Assembly: GCA_963970005.1 (NCBI GenBank)
Contig: CAXAMN010003958.1
Location: 1-64,000 of the forward strand
Source of the DNA: Durusdinium trenchii
Taxonomy: Eukaryota; Sar; Dinophyceae; Suessiales; Symbiodiniaceae
Length of the DNA stretch: 64,000 nucleotides
Reading direction: 5' to 3'
The position numbers were made by a program, and so were the translations under genes. The notes under the pieces were generated by a model that was not told the DNA's origin, ran no database searches, and worked only from the letters and a program-made list of their open reading frames with translations. Shown here piece by piece: positions 8,273-17,319 of the stretch (position 1 is the first letter of the stretch; each line of letters starts with the position of its first letter).

Positions 8273-9655
8273 GGCGACCGTTCTTTGATTTGGAACACCT
8301 GCGCAGGTTTGCGCAGGAGATTCCAGACCACCCTCAGGGGGCGGGTAGAGGTGGAGTTTGCTGCCCCAAGGATCTAGTGAACAAGTCTCGTATTGAGTAC
8401 AGTTACTTAGTCAAGGATGGCAAGACGACAGGAAACTGTTGCGTGCAGGCGTTCATTGAGAGCGCTTTGGAACAAGGTGTGAGACCGGGATGGAAGAAAA
8501 TGGGTGATGCGAAACGGTGCCAAGAAGGTAGGAAACTTGCATGCGATTGGGCTTTGCAGAACCAAGACAAGAAGTTCTGGGGTGGCTGTAGCTTCCAAGA
8601 AGCGGCGTGGGCCATCAGCCACGTACCCTTTCAGAAATGGACCAGCCGCCTGCGGCTCACTGACGTTTGGGCTGACATTGCTTTCTTGCAGGCCCTGGCA
8701 TGCGCTCTTCAGGTGGACATTCTTCTGATTGACGACTCCCCTGGAGCAAAACTACTCGGCGTTTCTTTGATGGATGGGTCGGATGGGGATAATTGCAAAT
8801 CACTTGTGCCCATGTGTATGCACGCTCACTATCATTTTTGGCCGTTGGTGCCATTGGCTTCTTGTGTGGTCGAGCAGGTCCACCTCACTTTGACCCCTGG
8901 AAATCCGCAAAGCGATGATTGTGATCCAGACTTTGACACCTTGCAACCAGCTGAACTGGTAGTTGGTGGCAGAGAGCAGGAGATCCAGTTGTGCGAAGCA
9001 TTGCTTCATTGGTCTCCCTTTGACTTGCCCACTCCAAAGCTGATTGAATGTTTGCAGAACCCTGGCTGCTTGAATCGCTTTGAGTTTGACATGTTTGGCT
9101 TATGCATGCATGTGGAACCATGCCAACACTTGTATTGAGTTTTGCATGTTGAACCGTGCCTCGCGATCAGGAACGCTGCCGCGTGCAAAGATGGATCTGT
9201 ACCAACTGGAGTCATGGCAAGAGCAAGACGGTTTGCGCTTGTCCAGCTGGCCAGAGAAGATGATGCTCACCAGGACTGTTTTTTGGCTGTGATTGCTGGT
9301 TTTTGTGATTTTGACTTGGTTGGCCACTTGGTTTTGATTTGTCCCGTTGATCGCAAGGCCTTGCCCGATTCTGCCAAATTTCTGAAGGCAGAGCGGGCAC
9401 TGAATGCTGTTGCAACACTGTCCCTGCAGAAGGTCAACATGCAAAGCGATGATTCGATGTCCAGAGCATTGTCTTCAAAATCCATTTTGCGTTTGGAAAG
9501 GTTTCTGAGCACAAGCGGCATTGAATCTCAGGCTCATTTTGTCATTCAGCGTCAAGTCAAGAAAACCGCTTGCGAATCAGAGTCAGTAATCAGATTCAAA
9601 GCGCTTGCCACACATGAACAATCGACTCGTGCAACCAAGGAAAAAGACATTGCAG
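8269..9655 (+). CDS. OTU-like cysteine protease domain protein (two exons)
   Basis: OTU proteins are cysteine proteases that usually remove ubiquitin; some occur in transposons and viruses. The frame from ATG 8269 reads FFDLEHLRRFAQEIPDH, then around residue 62 TTGNCCVQAFIESALEQG, which matches the OTU nucleophile block (usual form DGNCLF; the Asp is Thr here). About 80 residues later comes WADIAFLQALACALQVDILL, the OTU block between nucleophile and His, and then MHAHYHFWPL, which fits the catalytic His. A TGA at 9136 interrupts the frame, but a 63-nt GC-AG intron (9108-9170) removes it and restores ATG (Met) then NAAACKDG. A consensus donor CAG-GTGAGT ends the second exon at 9655. Whether it is spliced to the DUF7869-type gene downstream is unknown. 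Confidence 0.6.
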
Positions 9656-9801
9656 GTGAGTGCGCTGTTGGCCGTGAACACCATGAATGTTTGAGCACCT
9701 TCGTGGATAACCCTGCAATCGTGAAGTGGCCCGGTTAAAGCGCCGAAAGACGCCCAGGTTTAACATTATCTAAGCTGAGCTGTGATTTGGACCAAACTCA
9801 G

Positions 9802-10185
9802 GAACTGGCGCTTTCTTTGGAGCAGCCTCCCCAGGGACAGGCGAATGCAGATGCTGTTAGACTTAGTCAAGGACAACCCTGGGACCTTCAAGTTTGCTGG
9901 AGTGAGGATTTGCAGCAGGGCGTTTCAAAAGCTTACAGGGATATCCAGTGGAACCTTGCAGAACATTCGTAACAAGATCGAGAAAGGAGTGGTGAGCATT
10001 TGGCGTAGTGACGCCCTTGCCTGGACGGCAATCCGCAATCAAGCAAAGGCCCACCGCTACCTGGACAGCAGACAGTGGATCGAAACATATGCTGAAACGC
10101 ACGGGGAGCGTTCACCGATGAGCCTCCAGATCTATCTTCCAGCGGGCAGGAAGTTTTTCTACCATTCGCAGTATGACTTTGAGAG
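9802..10185 (+). CDS. DUF7869-type gene, N-terminal exon
   Basis: The exon starts after CAAACTCAG (AG at 9800-9801) and reads LRNWRFLWSSLPRDRRMQML, then the family's N-terminal motif FAGVRICSRAFQKLTGIS, then LQNIRNKIEKGVVSIW. It ends two bases into an Arg codon at 10185. A GA donor (GAGAG then GAACCT) pairs with CACCTAG at 10293-10294 and the next exon supplies the missing G, giving FERSEQNLGH. AGGA is present at both ends of the 109-nt intron. Upstream linkage to the OTU-like gene is not phase-compatible with the donor at 9655, so an exon may be missing or the two genes may be separate. Confidence 0.65.
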
Positions 10186-12718
10186 GAACCTTAGGCTATA
10201 TTGAGAAAAAACGTCAGTAGCAAATCCAAGTATGTGAAACCAAAGGGTGATGCGTGACATGTTCATACAAATTGTCACACCATGTCACACCTAGGAGTGA
10301 GCAAAATTTGGGGCATTTGGATGGAAAGCCTGCGGATTTATCGACCTTTCGCAAAGCTTGGACCAACGAGCTGCCTTGGGTTCGCATTGCCAAATCAGAT
10401 TCTCGATTGAAGCCGCAAAGTTGATTGTCGGAAGGCATAAGCCATGTGACTTCTCATTTGTGCTGAACAAAGGAGTCCATGTTCACCGCTTGCTCGGCCT
10501 GCACCTTTCTGAAGAACATGTTGGACAAGACCCCGAGAAGTGAACTCCAGATTCTCACCGCTGTGAAGAAGCGATTAGGACTGTGATTCACTGCCTGACT
10601 GTGACTGACTGACTTGAATCGCATAGGTATTCGTGATTGGTTCCAGGAAGACACTACACCTTCCAGGCAGCGCAGCGGCTGGCAATTGCAAGGTGTCAAG
10701 AGATGTGCCGGCGAACTGGAGAAGATTGGTGACCTCTGTTTGAGGGCGTGTGAATGTCAGCAGTGAATGATTTTGATGCGCGACATTGCCACTGACCATC
10801 TGACCCTTGCTGTCAGGTACTTGTCAATTGACAAGTGTGACCAGAACAAGACCATCCTCCCATGCGTTCATGATATGTTACTGATTTCAATATTTGCTAC
10901 TGTGTCATTTTTCCTGCTGTTCAGAAAGCGTCTTGAACACCACCAAGGCTTACCACACAGTTGTTCAAGCTGGGGGAGCGCTTTGTTGTTGGCGTTGTGG
11001 GTGTGCATTACGCTGGCCCAAAGCGCATCTTGGATACACGTGCAAAATCAGTTTTCTGCAGCTTTTGTTTCACGCAAGCTCCGCAGAGTGCCTGAGGTGA
11101 GGATGAGTTCTGCCTGACCACCACCTTGGAGAACGCCTCCCATGGAGCCAACTCTCAGGCAACAATGCTCACGAGGCAACTCCATCGTACCGCTATGAAA
11201 GAGGGCCGGCTCCCACAGTGCTTGTATGTGGGGGCCGACAACACCCCGAAAGAGACCAAGAACAGTACATGCGTATGCTGGGCCATTTGGCTGCTGGCAA
11301 CCCTTCACAATGGCACTGAGTTGAAGGCTGTGGAATTTCAATACCCGCTGGTGGGACACACTCACGGATCGCTGGACCGGTTCTTTTCCAGATTGATTAC
11401 ATCGTTGAGGGGGCGAACGTATTTCACAATGGACGAAATGGCCACTATCTCTTCCCAGTCATTGAAGGCATTTGCCATGAACTGGAGCCACCACGGTTCA
11501 AGCTACGACTTCACTCACCTTCGCACCTTGTATGGCATCGAGCTTCACCGATATCGAAATGTCCACTCTCTCCGGCTCTATGTGGACAATATGGGGATTT
11601 GGGTCAAGTGGAGGCAATACGTGTCAGATGAGTCATGGTCAACACCACGTTTGCTGGTTGAGTATGACCGCGTTGCCGTGTTTGCCACGGCAAAACCGCC
11701 TTTGGTGAAGCATGAGTTTGATGAGCAATCAAAGGCGAAGCACTTGAACTTCTTAGACAAGTTGGAAGCTTGGGCATTTGTAGCTATGATTCGTGATTTC
11801 TATAGTTTTTTGTCTGATCTTGGCCTAAGGAAGCCTCATTGGCAGCATCGGGCCAAGTCGCAAGGGAGCAACTTCGTGAATTGCGGGCTTATTTGGATGG
11901 ACCAGATGCTGGCCCATCTCTGGAAGCTTGATGATAAATTATTATTGCGACATGTTAGCTCTTTGGTTGGGTGGGTTCATTCATATGCACTGAGGAGACT
12001 ATGATTTCGGATTTGAGAAGTGCTCATTTGGGCCCGTGCCAGCTTGTCGCCAGAGAGCCAGACCCCCTGGAAATCCCAAATGACATCTACTACTCAATTT
12101 CGATGGGGGCTGACATCGGCCACTTGCCTCAGGATTCTCTTGTCACCATGACAGGCTTGGACGAGTCGCGAGCACCTGCCAGGAAGGCTTTCATTGGCCC
12201 TGGCGACTTCTGTGTTGTGGCTGGCAAAGATCAAACGCTGCCCATCGTTCTCGGAGTTTTGATGGAGTTGGTAAATTACGATGGCGAAGAGCAGGGATTG
12301 TTCTTTGGAGGCATTGAACGGTTTGGCAATTCAAGTTTTCAGGTGGAGCAGTTTGATTGACAGCCACAAACCAAGGTTTGCGTGGTACCATCCAACACGT
12401 TCACCAGAGATGAACATGCGAGCCGGGCGCAAAAAGAAGGTCCTGGACATTTTCGGCGCCTGGATCCCTGCAGACGATGTCTCACTCAACGAGACATTGA
12501 CGTTGCCTTCGGTGCTCCAACCGGCATCAAAGGTGCTGGCTTGGGACTTTGATCCCGAGCAGGATGAGGAGGGAGATGCGGTCAGCCTCCTCATCCCGTT
12601 CTCAGTGTTTGATCATGTGATGGATGTGCATCGCATCGACATCACGGGGCTGAATCTGTCATCCACCAAGCGAGGAAATTTGTACAGAACGCATCGCTTG
12701 ATGATGCCTTTGGGATCT
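9802..12718 (+). CDS. DUF7869-type (transposase-like) protein, multi-exon
   Basis: Exons I could place: 9802-10185, 10295-10397, 10473-10578, 10647-10728, 10817 to about 10870, about 10948-11050, about 11103-11930 and about 12005-12718. The protein matches a family known from animal and dinoflagellate genomes, with an RNase H-like, transposase-like core: an N-terminal block (FAGVRICSRAFQKLTGIS), LPWVRIAKS then a two-Cys segment (FTACSACTFLKN), YLSIDKCDQNKTILP, the signature DNTPKETKN, then PLVGHTHGSLDRFFSRL. The C-terminus (DIFGAWIPADDVS, then HRIDITGLNLSSTKRGNLYR) also fits. I know no proven activity; transposase ancestry is inference. Frame changes near 11930-12005 (intron or indel) and at about 12345 (one base) leave the 3' half possibly broken. 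Confidence 0.7.
10295..10728 (+). CDS. DUF7869-type gene, three short central exons
   Basis: Exon 10295-10397 reads HLDGKPADLSTFRKAWTNEL and PWVRIAKS; a 75-nt GA-AG intron (10398-10472) follows. Exon 10473-10578 reads ESMFTACSACTFLKNMLDKT, the Cys-containing block of the family; a 68-nt GA-AG intron (10579-10646) follows, splitting a Gly codon that is rejoined as GGA. Exon 10647-10728 reads RHYTFQAAQRLAIARCQEMC and ends in a split Trp codon. The next intron (10729-10816, 88 nt) is a canonical GT-AG and restores TGG-TAC. All four junctions keep frame and reproduce the expected order of family motifs, so the model is well supported although each exon is short. Confidence 0.65.
11103..12004 (+). 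CDS. DUF7869-type gene, core exon
   Basis: After CCTGAG (AG at about 11097-11098) the frame reads EDEFCLTTTLENASHG, then QCLYVGADNTPKETKNSTCV and, 40 residues on, EFQYPLVGHTHGSLDRFFSR. Asp in DNTPKE and Asp in SLDRFF are the residues expected to be conserved in the RNase H-like core. Downstream come YFTMDEMATISSQSLKAFAM and a region of about 170 residues without motifs I can name. The frame stops at 12004; coding continues in another frame as ISDLRSAHLGPCQLVAREPD, so either an intron lies at about 11928-12000 or one base has been lost. Confidence 0.65.
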
Positions 12719-12721
12719 TGA
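12005..12721 (+). CDS. DUF7869-type gene, C-terminal part with frame break
   Basis: The first frame (to 12360) reads IPNDIYYSISMGADIGHLPQ and ends FGNSSFQVEQFD. The second, one base on, begins near 12350 and reads KPRFAWYHPTRSPEMNMRAG, then KKVLDIFGAWIPADDVSLNE and IDITGLNLSSTKRGNLYRTH, stopping at 12719-12721. Family C-termini have the same order (aromatic-Tyr-x-Pro, FG-W-P-D, ITGLN-S-T-RG-LYR), so both frames belong to one protein. There is no room for an intron at 12340-12365. A single-base indel, by decay or sequencing error, is the likely cause. Confidence 0.6.
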
Positions 12722-13003
12722 GGTTGGGGTTGGAAAAGTTGGCGATCTCAGATTCAGATTCAGCATTTTTCCTCAAGAACACTCATTTTTTCAGCATTCA
12801 GATTCAGATTCAAATAGTCAGAGGTCAAAGGTCGTGTCAAAGGAGCTGTTCAAAGTCACAGGTCAAAGGTCCTCAACGGTCATGTCAAAGGAGCATTTCA
12901 TGTTCAAAGTCAAATACTGCGATTTGAGTTTGATGTGCCATATCTTTGCCCTCACTCCGCAGACCCTTGTCGAGCAGGTTCTGACAGGTCTTGTTAGAGA
13001 GCC
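12722..13003. repeat. Spacer with GATTCAG and GGTCAAAGG word repeats
   Basis: The spacer between two genes contains short tandem words: CAGATTCAGATTCAG at about 12750-12765 and again at about 12795-12815, then alternating GGTCAAAGGTC, TGTCAAAGGAGC and TTCAAAGTCA at about 12820-12915. They resemble the words in the introns of this locus. There is no coding signal. A possible trans-splice or intron acceptor (GTCGAGCAG) lies at about 12970-12978, just before the next ATG. Confidence 0.5.
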
Positions 13004-13842
13004 ATGTCTGACCTTGACGATGCTGAAACCTTCATGCTTGAGTTGCTGGTGAGACAGCTGGATGACATGTCATGCCTGGCCAAGATGGAGCAGTGCCCAG
13101 GTGTCAACTGCAAGATTCTGTAATGATTGTCGTGTTGAATGAATTTGGTTTTGGTTTTCAGTGTTTCCGTGTACTTCTTCAGGTTGCAGCGCTTCGTGAT
13201 CACTTTATCCAGGAGAGACCATTTGACGCAGGAAGAGCCGGGGTCACTCGGCCGTCGGATTTCTTAAGTGCGTCAAGTGAATGAGTCTGACACCAAGGAG
13301 TGATGATTTTGATAGCCGTGTGACTTTGGAGAACATCAGGCACTCTGTGACACTGAAGTTACTTGACAGCATTCCTTTGTCGTTCATGTCTCCGTTGTGT
13401 CAAGGGTCCGGTTTTTGACTCGAGGTATGTTTGGGAGAAGACCCAAGAGTTCTTGTACAACCAGTGTGAATCTATGCTGAGCAAATCAAGCAATGCGATG
13501 GAAGCTGTTCAGACTCTCAACAAGATGGATATCAAGGCAGGGAAGGTAGTGGCTCTCATCGTGACTGCAACCTGCACATATGCTCCTGGTCAGGATGTGG
13601 GATACCATACCACGGCCCCAATCGGCGGAAAGATGTATCACATTGCACCATGGGTGGAAGGACCGCTCTTTCATTTGGGCCCCTTGTCCAACAGTTGTTT
13701 TTGTTACATGTTTTTGTCACATGTTTTCTTTGCCACATTCGAGATTCGAGGTCCCAACGAAGAGATCAGATTCAATCAGTGCGGCTTCAACCTGATTTGT
13801 CTCGCCGATGTGACTGCGGAAAGCGATGACATGTCGATGTGA
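13004..13842 (+). CDS. Small unknown gene, at least three exons
   Basis: ATG 13004 starts MSDLDDAETFMLELLVRQLD, an acidic amphipathic start, and stays open to about 13122. A second exon after CTTCTTCAG (13183) reads VAALRDHFIQERPFDAGRAG up to about 13270. A third after GTGTCAAG (13405) reads GPVFDSRYVWEKTQEFLYNQ, then KMDIKAGKVVALIVTATCTY and PIGGKMYHIAPWVEGPLFHL, and ends ICLADVTAESDDMSM at TGA 13840-13842. The start and stop are plausible, and the spacers (TTTGGTTTTGGTTTTCAG, and TGTGACACTGAAG near 13350) are intron-like. Exact donors are unresolved. No domain recognised. Confidence 0.5.
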
Positions 13843-16344
13843 GGGTGAAAATGAGCTGTGCGGAGCGGATCCCTTTTAGTGATAACACGTTTCATCACTG
13901 AACGCTGTGATTGCCAGGACTTGCCTCTCCACCAGCTGGCGTGAAGCTTTGGGTTGTGGGTTGGGTGATGGGTTGGAGGTTGGGGGTTGGGTTGGACTTG
14001 TGTTCATCATCATCATCATCATCACTTTATTCTTCTTCTTCTTCCTCCCCCTCAGCTTTAGCATCTTAAATGAAGAAATTTGAGAGCATCTTCTTCTTCT
14101 TCCTGAGAACATCTTCATCTTCTTCCTCCCCTCTTCTTGAGTATCAATAGCGTCAGGAACAAGAAACTGAGAGTCAAAAAAAAGTGGGAGTCATTTTTGC
14201 AAGCCCCTCTGATAAGGGTTTTACTCTCACTTGGGGTGTCAGCATTGACTCTTGTCGGAGACATGATGAGATGTGAAGATTCCAGATGTCTTTGGTATTC
14301 TTTGGTCTTGGAGGAGCAAGCTCATTTTGGTTTCCCCCTGAAAAATAAATCTATACTGTAGATCTAGCTGTAGTGTATTGTAGTGAAATTACCACCACTT
14401 TGGTGTCTCATTGATTTCCCAGGAGCTCGACCACTTGCTCAATCTCGTCCAAGTTCAAGCCAGAGGCCCTTGCCAGGATACCTCAGCTGGCACATGAGCC
14501 TGGTGTGGGACCAGGCGCCGCGGCGGTGCTGGGAACTGGGAACCATCAAAAGCCTGGTTGATTCATAGAAGAATACTTGCTCTTGTTGGATCGATGTAAT
14601 CAATGAATCAAGCGACGTAGTTCACGGTTAATGTACTTGGTACCAGTTCATACCTCTCATTGACTCATTCTGCAGTCTTGGAGTATAAAACAGTATAAAA
14701 GGGTTTCAGACTAGATGGCACGAACCCAAAGTTGTCTTTTATATGGGGGTCAGCTAGCGGTCACAGACCTCGAATAGCTTGAAAGTCAAACATAAGACAT
14801 AAGCCATATAAACCACCAAAATTGGGAATTGCCTACGCCATCTACTCTGAAGCCACTGTATAAATGGGTAGATGGCGGTCCTCAGTCGTCGCAACGCATT
14901 TTGCATATGTCACAGCCCGCCACAGCCCGCGCAAACCCGGGGTGCGGGAGGAAACGGTCCAACGGAAAGGAATCAGGAATGAGGGACTTGTGGATCCTGG
15001 CTCTTCTGTTCGACCAATCTCTTGCAAGGACTACTCTTCAAATCTCGAATCAAGGCTTAAGGCAATGCCCAAAACTATCTATCATATAGGCATATAGGTA
15101 TAAATATTGTCTATTTTTGATTGAAGCCTTGTCGGCTTTGTTGAGATGCTTTGCTTCCAGTGTGAGATCGTTGACATGGTGCAGGCTTTACTAAGCATCA
15201 AAACGTCAATTTCCAAACAACAACCCATAGCGACTGAATCTGTACTAGAGGGCTATCCGACATAGTAATTGAATATAGATGCTATCGGCTATGCTAGGCT
15301 TTGAGACATTCCTATGTGAAGAGGAAGAGCTAGAGGTCATTTCGCAAAGAACCAAAATGCGAGGTCGTGGGTGTTGGTCGCTAAGATCCAGACGAACAAA
15401 CATGTCTCATAATATCAACTGATGCAACTGATGGCATGAAAAGAAACATAATGACACATACAATGAACCAAGAACTCGCAAGACTGGGTTGTTCCATTCC
15501 CCATATCTAGGCATATCTGCATATCTGTATACTTGGCTGCGACTGATTCTGCAAGTGCCAAGACAAGATGCGCAAGTGGGACAATGCCTGCACAGGCTGA
15601 GCGGCAGGAGAACCTTCTGTGTTGAAACCTGGTAACCTGAAAGGTGACATCCTATCCAATCTGATTATATCTGGACATTACAACATTGGTCGTGTTTGGA
15701 TGCATGTTGGGCACAATCATTTTACAGTACATCATTCCGATCTCTTTGGTACCAAACCAATGCCATCTGTCGGAAGGCCTGCACCTTGCTGGGCAGGAAA
15801 AGGTGACAAACAACCCTGCTTGTGACATGCAATCCTGGCATGTGGCATGCTCTTCCAACATCTTCAAGTGACCGAGAAGCACAAGTTGGAAGTCTTCACC
15901 AACACAAAAACCTCTAGAATCGACTCCTTGCTTCTGTAAGAAGATCTGCTGCATCCCCAAAGTAACTGATGCGAGTCGACTTCGCTCTCACCCCATCCAC
16001 TGACTTCTCGCCTGCAGGCGCTCGGTTCGAAAGTCGCTTCCCCGCACTGTCACCGTTTGCGCCGTCGGCGCATTGGAGACGAGTTCCGAGCTTCGAAAGA
16101 GCACGTCCACCTCGGTCGTGCGACGTGGCGACCTGGTGGTGCCGCGATGAAACAAGGCAAACAACTATAGGCTGTTTTTGCAGTGATGTGGGTGACAGGT
16201 TTTGTCGGGAAATCCTTTGTATTTCAAGAACTTGTTATATTTTATGCAAATGATATCCCTTCTTTTGCTGCCTGCTGAACCAAGTTTTCTCTGCGTGGCT
16301 TNNNNNNNNNNTCCATTGTTGCAGACTTTTCAAGGCAGAACATC
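13843..16344. other. Intergenic region with microsatellites
   Basis: No supported gene. It holds a (CAT)n run at 14003-14024, (TTC)n and CTTCTTCCTCC runs at 14030-14130 and T/C-rich sequence. A GC-rich island at about 16010-16150 (preceded by CTGCAG) is open in both directions and could be an exon, but its strand cannot be decided. A ten-base N gap lies at 16302-16311, between this region and the end of the retroelement. Confidence 0.5.
16302..16311. other. Assembly gap (10 N)
   Basis: Ten N bases lie about 35 bp beyond the stop codon of the retroelement pol frame. The true length is unknown, so the 3' end and terminal repeat of the element cannot be defined here. Confidence 0.99.
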
Positions 16345-17319
16345 TCATCCGCTCTTCCCACTACTGCTTGCATTCCACACACAACGGTGGAGCACAGGCC
16401 ACGCAAATTTAGAGAGCATAGCAATGCGATCACGGGAAGTTCTGTCTAAAGAATGCACCAAAACAAAAGCCCCGACTTCCTGCAGATAGAATTCTAAAGT
16501 ACGAGTTCGAGACCACCGGCCTCTCCAAGCTACCCAGGCCAAGTCTTCCGTCTGATGATAAAGGTACGTGGCTCCGCTGCCGCGAAGCACACCTGGAGTA
16601 GCTCCGTGAGAGCTCTGTTTGACTGGAAGGCCCAGTCGCATCATCACAGCATTCCATTGCCTACGGAAAACACTCATGGACCCTGGATACAACTTCGCAG
16701 AAGGCTGCAACAGTCCATATAACTGCTCAAGGAGGGCGATGACTTCACGGTCATCCACTCGACTATGCTGCCGCCGGGCGAAACGTGCTGTCTTAGGGTC
16801 GCGCACTCGAACGTAAAGACTGGGGCTATCGAAGGAAACGTCGCTTGGAAAAATCAAATCTTTGCGACAGAGGGCTAAAAGTTCTGAAGGGTGTAACATA
16901 GCTGAAAACCCCAAAAGCAGCATGGCAGCCCAATTCAACCATCCCCATAAGGCAGCTACACACGCAGCTGCACGAATCACACTTGGGGGCAAAACAGCCC
17001 GGCATGCTCCGGGTTCGTGGATCTGCCATTTCCGATCAATCTGCCACGCTGGAGTCATCCAAGGCTTGGATTGGGGCCATCTGTCCTGAATGGCAGTGAT
17101 GGCGTACACAAAATGATATCTTGGCATACCTGTTTGGAAACAAAACATTCCATATGCACGGAGAGCCATCACCAAAGCATGCACATCACTGGTCAGAACT
17201 GACCAATCAATTCGCAAATCATCCTCGCACCAGTCTTGAAACAGCTGAAGGCACTTGTCCATCCTTTGGGCAGTTGCGGGTGCGAAACCCACTTGCAAAT
17301 CCAAAGGGCCGCGGGCATT
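16345..17319 (-). CDS. Tyrosine recombinase domain, probably inactive
   Basis: This part of pol follows the 2A-like motif and would be released as a protein of about 325 residues. It reads CLQLFQDWCEDDLRIDW at the start (SAM-like DNA-binding domain expected), then LGFSAMLHPSELLALCRKDL for box I. Here the first catalytic Arg, three residues before Glu, is His (codon CAC; CGC would give Arg). Box II is GVLRGSGATYLY, with its Arg but Gly in place of the His of HxxR. The C-terminal GRWSRTRTLEFYLQE supplies the nucleophile Tyr. In DIRS elements this enzyme joins circular cDNA to the genome. Loss of the box I Arg normally abolishes strand cleavage, so this copy is probably not self-mobile. Confidence 0.8.
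   Translation of the reverse strand, partial: NARGPLDLQVGFAPATAQRMDKCLQLFQDWCEDDLRIDWSVLTSDVHALVMALRAYGMFCFQTGMPRYHFVYAITAIQDRWPQSKPWMTPAWQIDRKWQIHEPGACRAVLPPSVIRAAACVAALWGWLNWAAMLLLGFSAMLHPSELLALCRKDLIFPSDVSFDSPSLYVRVRDPKTARFARRQHSRVDDREVIALLEQLYGLLQPSAKLYPGSMSVFRRQWNAVMMRLGLPVKQSSHGATPGVLRGSGATYLYHQTEDLAWVAWRGRWSRTRTLEFYLQEVGAFVLVHSLDRTSRDRIAMLSKFAWPVLHRCVWNASSSGKSG

Noticed and set aside
14003..14130. Polypyrimidine/CAT tract as a long splice signal
   Set aside because: Simple-sequence repeats with no coding segment on either side.
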